From Deinococcus sp. Arct2-2 (GTDB lineage: Bacteria > Deinococcota > Deinococci > Deinococcales > Deinococcaceae), in NCBI RefSeq assembly GCF_004801315.1, contig NZ_SSNW01000001.1, positions 186,001 to 250,000 on the forward strand: 64,000 nt of DNA, given 5' to 3'. The notes beneath the pieces were generated by a model. The model was not told the origin of the DNA. It saw nothing but the letters and a program-made list of their open reading frames with translations, and ran no database searches. Shown piece by piece: positions 59,137 to 64,000 of the stretch (the first letter of the stretch is position 1; each line of letters begins with the position of its first letter). The position numbers and the translations under genes are program-made.

Positions 59137-60342
59137 ATGCAGGTTCCCGCTTCCTCTTCTTCGGCGCAGACCCCCGATCTGACCCTTACTGCCCAGACCA
59201 TGACCCGGCAGGCCACCGCCGTCGCTTTGGCGGTTACGGCGGGGCATTTTATCAATGACGCTTACGGTGCCATGCTGACGCCCCTCACTCCGGCCCTGCA
59301 AAGTAAATTTGGGGTCAGCATCGCCGCCGTCACGTTGCTCTCCAGCGTCTTTTCCCTCACCAGCAGCGTGATGCAGCCCCTGCTGGGCATCGTTGGGGAA
59401 CGCCTAGACCGCCGCTACGCCGCCGCGCTTGGCCCCCTCATGACTGGAATCGGCCTCACGCTGATGGGCTTCGTGCCTTGGTTCGGGGCGCTGGTGCTGT
59501 TGGTGGCAGTGGCAGGCTTCGGCAGCGGCTTTTTTCACCCCGCAGGCGCGGCGTATGTGGCCCAAAACAGCCCACCCGACAAGCGCGGCCTGTGGGCCAG
59601 CATTTTTAGTGCAGGCGGGACGGGCGGCATGGCGCTGGGGCCAGTCTTTGCAGGCGTGGGCCTCACGCATTTGCCGTGGTTCGCCCTGATCGGCGCGGTC
59701 ATTGCGGCCATTACTTTCGTTGTTACCCCTTCGGGCAAACAGAGCAGCAAGCGCGTGGGGGCCGCCGAATATCTGCGAATCTTCCGGGGACCAATCGTGT
59801 GGCTGTGGGGCATGGCGGTGCTGCGGTCTCTCGCCAGCATGGGCTACAACGCCATGTTGCCCTTTATGCTGCTGGCACGCGGGTTCGGGGCGCGGGAAGT
59901 GGCCCTGACGCTGGGGGTGTACGCCGTCGCCAGTGCCATCGGCGGCATCGTGGGCGGGCGCATCAGCGACAAGCGCGGGCGGATTCCGGTGCTGCGGGCG
60001 GCTATTCTGACCACCATCCCGTTTTTTGCCATCCTGATTCTGAGCAGTCCGGCGAATTGGTGGTTCTACCCGCTCACCTTTGTGGTGGGGGCCGCCGTGA
60101 ATGCCAGTATTCCGGTGGGCGTCGTCACGGCGCAGGAATACGCGCCCGGTCATGTGGCCGTCGCCAGCTCCATCATGATGGGCTTTTCGTGGGGCTTTGC
60201 GGGCATCCTGATTTTCTTGGTGGGCGCATTGGCCGACGTGACCAGCCCGACAACAGCGGCGTTGGTCAGCCTCAGTCTGCTGATTCCCAGTGCGCTGATT
60301 GCCTACAGATTGCCGGAACCGGAGCGGGCGACGTTCAGGTAA
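59137..60342 (+). CDS. MFS transporter, fosmidomycin-resistance (Fsr) type
   Basis: A 401-aa major-facilitator protein with 12 predicted helices. AVTAGHFINDAYGAMLTPLT followed by ALQSKFGVS is the Fsr/YfnC N-terminal motif. Helix-2/3 loop motif A (GIVGERLDRRYAAALGP) and GSGFFHPAGAAYVA are typical, and ASAIGGIVGGRISDKRGRIP is the second half motif. Fsr proteins export fosmidomycin or other compounds. ATG 59137 is the likely start; ATG 59200 is possible. Single gene. Confidence 0.85.
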   Translation: MQVPASSSSAQTPDLTLTAQTMTRQATAVALAVTAGHFINDAYGAMLTPLTPALQSKFGVSIAAVTLLSSVFSLTSSVMQPLLGIVGERLDRRYAAALGPLMTGIGLTLMGFVPWFGALVLLVAVAGFGSGFFHPAGAAYVAQNSPPDKRGLWASIFSAGGTGGMALGPVFAGVGLTHLPWFALIGAVIAAITFVVTPSGKQSSKRVGAAEYLRIFRGPIVWLWGMAVLRSLASMGYNAMLPFMLLARGFGAREVALTLGVYAVASAIGGIVGGRISDKRGRIPVLRAAILTTIPFFAILILSSPANWWFYPLTFVVGAAVNASIPVGVVTAQEYAPGHVAVASSIMMGFSWGFAGILIFLVGALADVTSPTTAALVSLSLLIPSALIAYRLPEPERATFR

Positions 60343-60377
60343 GGAAGTGGGGTGTAGGACGTAGGATTCTGGTTGAT

Positions 60378-60475
60378 AGAACGTGGAGTGTGGATCGTGA
60401 AAAAGGCAAAAGCAGGGGCTATGGAGGCTCTGGCTTTTACCCTTCCTTAGACCACCCACTCGCAATCCACGTTCT
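60378..60475. terminator. Convergent-end hairpins (family C copy 2)
   Basis: Outer arms agaacgtgga (60378-60387) and tccacgttct (60466-60475) are exact complements. Inside, aaaagcagggg ... ctctggctttta forms a second stem. Located between two converging genes, probably a bidirectional terminator. Confidence 0.55.
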
Positions 60476-60483
60476 GCATACCC

Positions 60484-61026
60484 TTATCCCCCCGCGCCCA
60501 ATTTGCCCAGCCACACGCCCACGCCGAATACCACCGCGCCGCCCACGATGACCTGAAAAATGGTCTGGCGCAGCGGGCTGTGCATGTAGCGCCAGCGAAT
60601 CAGCGCGATGACCAGCAGTTCGACGATGACCACCACGTAGGCCAGAGTGAGTGCCGTTTGCAGGTCGGGAATGAGGAAGGGAAGCGTGTGCAGCATGCCG
60701 CCCAAGATGGTAGCCGCGCCCGTAATGACGCCGCGTGCGAAGGGCTTGCCGCGCCCGCTGACCAAGCCGTCGTCGCTGAGAGCTTCGGCGAGGCCCATGC
60801 TGATGCCTGCGCCCACGCTGGCGGCCAAGCCCACCCAGAAGGCGTCCAGCGGCTTGCCCGTCAATCCGGCAGTAGCAAAAATGGGAGCCAACGTACTCAC
60901 GCTGCCGTCCATCAGACCCAACAGGGCAGGCTGCACCTTTTGCAAAATAAAGGCCTGATCGTGCGTCACAGGCGGCGGGGCTGAAGGCATGGGCTTGGAC
61001 TGATCAGCGGAGGGCGCATCGGGCAT
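60484..61026 (-). CDS. VIT-family iron/manganese transporter, MbfA C-terminal type
   Basis: A 180-aa membrane protein of the VIT1/CCC1 family. [20 protein letters not shown] then [28 protein letters not shown] and [20 protein letters not shown] match the membrane half of MbfA, an iron exporter in alpha-proteobacteria. The ferritin-like (erythrin) domain that MbfA carries at its N-terminus is missing; only a Pro/Ser-rich tail precedes the membrane part. It probably moves Fe2+ or Mn2+. The promoter has TTGAGA and TAGACT boxes with a 17-bp spacer, and a 13-bp palindrome overlaps the -35 box. Confidence 0.85.
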   Translation of the reverse strand: MPDAPSADQSKPMPSAPPPVTHDQAFILQKVQPALLGLMDGSVSTLAPIFATAGLTGKPLDAFWVGLAASVGAGISMGLAEALSDDGLVSGRGKPFARGVITGAATILGGMLHTLPFLIPDLQTALTLAYVVVIVELLVIALIRWRYMHSPLRQTIFQVIVGGAVVFGVGVWLGKLGAGG

Positions 61027-61031
61027 GGGGC

Positions 61032-61063
61032 AGTCTAACGTTAATAGGAATTATTCTCAATAA
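61032..61063 (-). promoter_or_regulatory. Promoter and operator of the VIT transporter gene
   Basis: On the minus strand: -35 TTGAGA (61060-61055), 17-bp spacer, -10 TAGACT (61037-61032), then 5 nt to the ATG, so the message is leaderless. The palindrome TTATT-GAG-AATAA (61063-61051) covers the -35 box, as expected for a repressor of the Fur/Mur/PerR type. The regulator is inferred. Confidence 0.65.
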
Positions 61064-61160
61064 GGCAATTGGATGGGATTGGTCGGAATAAAGCCGAACT
61101 TGTACAGAATCATCCGAGTGCCGAATATGCGGCCCCTTCCCGCCGTATCCTGAGCTAACC

Positions 61161-62108
61161 GTGACTTCTGCACCTTTGCCGCCCCCTCCCTTCCCGCCTG
61201 CCCAGCGCCGCTACGCTGTGGTGCTCAATCCTCATGCGGGGCGCGGCCTCGCCTCGCGCGAGTGGCCCCGGCTGGAAGGCGAGTTGCAGGCCCGCCGCCT
61301 TAACTTTCAGCTCATTTCGGCGGGATCGGGGGCCGACGCTTTGGCCCGTGTGCAAGCGTTGCCCCCAGATGTGGCGGTGCTGGCGGTGGGTGGAGACGGC
61401 ACGGTAGGCGCACTCTTGCCCGCGCTGATCGGGCAGGCAGCACGGCCTCTGGCGATTGTGCCGCTGGGCAGTGGCAACGATTACGCCGGAATGTTGGGCC
61501 TGAAACCGGGCCAGTTTGGGGAAGCCTTAGACCGCCTGAGTTACACGCCGCGCCGAGTAGATGCGCTGGAAGCTACCGTGACCGAAGGCGCGGGCGCGGG
61601 TGTGCCCCGGCTGCTGCTGAATGGCCTCGGCATGGGCTTTGACGCACAGGTGGCCGCCACCATGCTCCGCGCCCCCGCCCGCCTGACCGGATTTGGCCGC
61701 TACTTGTGGGGCGCGTTGGCCGCCCTGCGTGACTTGCAACTCACCGACCTGACCCTGACCGTAGACGGCCAGACCATCTATTCCGGCCCCAGTTGCCTTG
61801 CTGCTGTGATGAACGGCACGCGCTACGGCGGCGGCTTTCTCATCAGCCCGCAGTCGGACGCACATGACGGCCAACTGAACGCCCTCGCCAGCGGCCCCGT
61901 GACCCGCCCGCAACTGCTGGGCCTGATGGGGCGGGTGCTGCGCGGCACGCATTTGGGTCAGCCCCGCGTGTACCACGCCACCGGGCAAGCCGTGACCATT
62001 CGCTGGGCCGCGCCCACCCACCTGCACCTTGATGGCGACCTGTCGGGCGAGGTGAGTGAGATTCAGGTGCGGGTGCTGGCCGGGGCGGTGACGTTGCTGA
62101 ATGGGTAG
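61161..62108 (+). CDS. Diacylglycerol/lipid kinase family protein
   Basis: A 315-aa protein of the DAGK/YegS/BmrU family. [32 protein letters not shown] (GGDGT nucleotide motif, near residues 72-91) and [17 protein letters not shown] (the GTxNDxA substrate motif) are complete. [15 protein letters not shown] and [14 protein letters not shown] are further family blocks. It starts at GTG 61161. Members phosphorylate diacylglycerol, sphingoid bases or related lipids; DgkB recycles phospholipid head-group turnover products. It is divergent from the VIT transporter gene. Substrate not assignable. Confidence 0.87.
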   Translation: MTSAPLPPPPFPPAQRRYAVVLNPHAGRGLASREWPRLEGELQARRLNFQLISAGSGADALARVQALPPDVAVLAVGGDGTVGALLPALIGQAARPLAIVPLGSGNDYAGMLGLKPGQFGEALDRLSYTPRRVDALEATVTEGAGAGVPRLLLNGLGMGFDAQVAATMLRAPARLTGFGRYLWGALAALRDLQLTDLTLTVDGQTIYSGPSCLAAVMNGTRYGGGFLISPQSDAHDGQLNALASGPVTRPQLLGLMGRVLRGTHLGQPRVYHATGQAVTIRWAAPTHLHLDGDLSGEVSEIQVRVLAGAVTLLNG

Positions 62109-62141
62109 CGGGTTGTCGGGGTAGGGGAGAGATAAGACAAA

Positions 62142-62196
62142 GAACGTGGATCGTGGAACGTGGGAAAAGCTCAACCATGATCTACGATCCACGTTC
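62142..62196. terminator. Convergent-end hairpin (family C copy 3)
   Basis: gaacgtggatcgtgg (62142-62156) and ctacgatccacgttc (62182-62196) are complementary at 14 of 15 positions. It lies between two converging genes. Confidence 0.6.
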
Positions 62197-62205
62197 CGAA
62201 GTGCC

Positions 62206-62931
62206 TTACTTCAGCGTTGCCAGTTTGGCTTTCGCTGCGTCCAGATCACGCTTTTCCCAGAAGGTGTCCGCGCTGATGGTCACTGCTTTCTCCAGTTGAA
62301 CGGCGGCAGCGGCTTTGTTTCCCTGAGTCAGCAGGGCGTTGGCGTACTCGATGCGGTGAATCGCCACATTGGGTTCGAGGGCGATGGCCTTTTCAAAATT
62401 GGGAGCAACCTGTGACTTGAGGCCGCCTACAGCGCGTCCGGCCATCCCCTTCAGGCCGCCCACGTCAAGGTTGGCGTTCCAGAGGCCGAGGGCCACGTAG
62501 GCTCCGGCCATTTTGGGATTGATCTTGGTGGCCTGATCCAGATTTTTCTTCATGTCCTGCGCCAACGGCAGGCTTTGGAACACGCCCACGTACTGAGCCA
62601 GACGGCCCTGTGCCCGCGCCAATTCGAAGTAGGCGTCGGCGTTGTTGGGGTCGAGTTTGATAGCCAGCTTGGCGTAATTCTGGGCCTTCTCGAACAGGCT
62701 CTTTTTGGCGTTGTCGGCCACCAGGGCAGCGCCTCCAGTGGTGGCCTCGGCAGCCAGAGCCAGCCCAACGCTGGTGTTCAGTGCGGCGGCGGCGGTGGCC
62801 GCTTCCTGCCATTTGCCCGAATCGTACAGGGCTTGGGCGGCTTGCTGAGACTGCGCGTGGGCCACGCCCGAAAGGGCGGTCAGGGTGAGGGCGAGGGTCA
62901 ACAGGGGGCGGTTTTTTACAGCTAGGCGCAT
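62206..62931 (-). CDS. Exported TPR-repeat protein
   Basis: A 241-aa protein with a signal peptide (MRLAVKNRPLLTLALTLTAL, cleavage near AHA). TPR-like helices follow: AAQALYDSGKWQEAATAAAA, AQNYAKLAIKLDPNNADAYF (A-x-LDPxNADAY, a near-consensus TPR), INPKMAGAYVALGLW, and HRIEYANALLTQGNKAAAAV. TPR proteins scaffold other proteins, here in the periplasm or cell wall. GGAGG lies 6 nt before ATG 62931, deciding the start against the open frame up to 63096. TATACT at 63024-63019 could be the -10 box of its promoter. Confidence 0.82.
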   Translation of the reverse strand: MRLAVKNRPLLTLALTLTALSGVAHAQSQQAAQALYDSGKWQEAATAAAALNTSVGLALAAEATTGGAALVADNAKKSLFEKAQNYAKLAIKLDPNNADAYFELARAQGRLAQYVGVFQSLPLAQDMKKNLDQATKINPKMAGAYVALGLWNANLDVGGLKGMAGRAVGGLKSQVAPNFEKAIALEPNVAIHRIEYANALLTQGNKAAAAVQLEKAVTISADTFWEKRDLDAAKAKLATLK

Positions 62932-63018
62932 AGGAATTCCTCCGGGGGAGTGGGGTGAGTTCAGCCGGGCAGACATCAGATGACCGCCGGAACCTGGGCA
63001 AGTTGAAAAGCTGCACCG

Positions 63019-63024
63019 AGTATA
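63019..63024 (-). promoter_or_regulatory. -10 box upstream of the TPR protein gene
   Basis: TATACT on the minus strand, about 88 nt before the start codon. No convincing -35 element. Confidence 0.4.
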
Positions 63025-63185
63025 CACATCTGCACCCTGAAAGTCTGATGGGTGCGTCAGGAACGGTCTGCACAGGCATTTATGAACTGGGTGCAACGAG
63101 TGTGAGCTGGGGTGGTAGGCTCAAGCCACCTTGATTCCGTCGTTTTTGGACTGCCTTTGCCGTTCTCCTTCCTTCGCGGGCGGGT

Positions 63186-64000
63186 ATGGGGGGGCCTGAT
63201 GCTGTGGCGCTCGACTGGCGCGGCATTCTGGCCGACTTGCGTGCCCATCTGCCGCCCCAAGCTGGCACAGCGGGAGCAGTACGCGGCAGCCTGCGCTGGC
63301 TGGAAGGCGAGATGCGGGCACGCGGCGCGAATCCGGCGTCGGTGCGGAATATCGTTTACCGCGACATAGGCATACCCGCCGACAAAGCGGCGCTGGCAGG
63401 CATCCTGACCGACTTGGCGCAGGAAGCAGGCCGACCCCTGCCCACCGTCACACTGCCCAGTGTTCCCGCCCCCCTGCCCGATGAACTGGAACTGTTGGGC
63501 CGCAGCAAAAAGCGGGCCTACAAGCAGTTTTTGGCGGGGGTGCGGGCAGGCAGAACACCCCGGATGATCGTAACCGGGCGGCGCGGCGCGGGCAAAACGG
63601 TGCTGATCGAGCATGTGGCGTCGGCCTTGGCTGCCGAGCATGTGCCGGTGCTGCGGCTCTCTTTGGCCAGTGACGCCTTTCAAATCTTGCCCGCATTCCC
63701 CGCTGCTGGGCGTTCTTTTGCGGCGTTGGCGGCGGCTCAGGCCGAGGCTGCCCGCGCTGCTATGGCGGGCCGGGAAGGAGTGCTATTGGCCCGCGTCACC
63801 GCCGATCTGCACTTTGCCGGAGAGCCGCCCCGCTTGCCCGATGGCACACCTGTTTCTTCGGCGGTGTGGGCCACCGAACATCTGCTGCGCCGCGCCCCGG
63901 CTGGGTTGGCGGTGTTGCTGGCCCTAGAAGACGCGGCAGACTTGGAGGCCCATTTGCCCGCAGGCGTGGCCGAACTCATAGAACTGCACCCGCCCACGCC
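63186..64000 (+). CDS. P-loop ATPase-domain protein, N-terminal part (runs off the window)
   Basis: From ATG 63186 the frame stays open to the window end (271 residues), beginning MGGPDAVALDWRGILADLRA. Residues about 20-95 are helical, with no recognised domain. A Walker A motif RMIVTGRRGAGKTVLIEHVA lies near residue 126-145. The strand LAVLLALEDAADLEAHLP near 240 could be the Walker B region. The spacing suggests an AAA/STAND-like ATPase (STAND proteins include transcriptional regulators with C-terminal TPRs), but the C-terminus is missing. No SD is obvious; an earlier start is possible. Confidence 0.72.
   Translation, partial: MGGPDAVALDWRGILADLRAHLPPQAGTAGAVRGSLRWLEGEMRARGANPASVRNIVYRDIGIPADKAALAGILTDLAQEAGRPLPTVTLPSVPAPLPDELELLGRSKKRAYKQFLAGVRAGRTPRMIVTGRRGAGKTVLIEHVASALAAEHVPVLRLSLASDAFQILPAFPAAGRSFAALAAAQAEAARAAMAGREGVLLARVTADLHFAGEPPRLPDGTPVSSAVWATEHLLRRAPAGLAVLLALEDAADLEAHLPAGVAELIELHPPT

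Overview
The window looks like a chromosomal segment from a Deinococcus species. The reasons are the high GC content, the alpha-aminoadipate lysine genes (lysT, lysU, a LysW-type carrier, lysX), close relatives of proteins known from D. radiodurans (YmdB-type phosphodiesterase, CoA pyrophosphatase, family 4 uracil-DNA glycosylase), many apparently leaderless promoters with TANNNT boxes 5-7 nt before the start codon, and abundant GC-rich palindromic intergenic repeats. No rRNA, tRNA, CRISPR array or phage was seen. The species assignment is inference; no search was run.

Layout. 1-7.2 kb: 5' end of smpB, a short-chain dehydrogenase, small envelope genes, mazG with a CoA pyrophosphatase, a DUF4384/PEGA exported protein, a MacB/LolC-type permease and a lipoprotein. 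7.2-12.6 kb: a Nudix hydrolase, ppc (PEP carboxylase) coupled to ymdB, and a PAS/HD-GYP protein. 12.8-17.5 kb: a tightly overlapping minus-strand operon (DinB-like protein, histidine phosphatase, alpha/beta hydrolase, DUF4127 protein, small membrane protein, ROK sugar kinase). 17.6-21.3 kb: a sugar ABC permease pair, a lipoprotein and a FAD oxidoreductase. 21.4-25.8 kb: a LEA-like stress protein, icd, a membrane protein and a radical SAM protein. 26-28.4 kb: a frameshifted SDR coupled to an AMP-forming acyl ligase that carries a palindromic repeat in frame.

28.5-32.6 kb is the lysine block: lysT, a Uma2-type nuclease-fold gene, lysU, a double zinc-ribbon protein, a 57-aa LysW-like carrier that has lost all four zinc cysteines, and lysX. 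32.9-37.1 kb: a MarR regulator translationally coupled to a DHA2 drug exporter, then gnd. 37.1-38.9 kb: a terminal-inverted-repeat element whose end supplies the stop codon of an AraC-type regulator. 39.4-43.9 kb is a lipid block: a PlsY-like acyltransferase fused to an acyl-ACP-reductase-like domain, a membrane-anchored glycerophosphodiesterase and an exported phospholipase D-like protein. 43.9-51.9 kb: ispH, a LysM-NlpC/P60 hydrolase, a family 4 UDG, recF with a DciA-like gene, an N-formylglutamate amidohydrolase-like gene and a prenyl diphosphate synthase.

52.0-53.4 kb: an IS4-family element with 9-bp target duplication interrupts a 60-aa Pmp3/YqaE-like gene, and its transposase is frameshifted inside the YREK signature. 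53.5-64 kb: a VTT-domain protein, purM, a phosphoglycerate-mutase-like gene, meaB, an ICMT-like methyltransferase with a probable CTG start, a degenerate phosphoribosyltransferase-like gene, an Fsr-like MFS transporter, an MbfA-like VIT transporter with an operator over its -35 box, a diacylglycerol-kinase-like protein, an exported TPR protein and the start of a P-loop ATPase gene.
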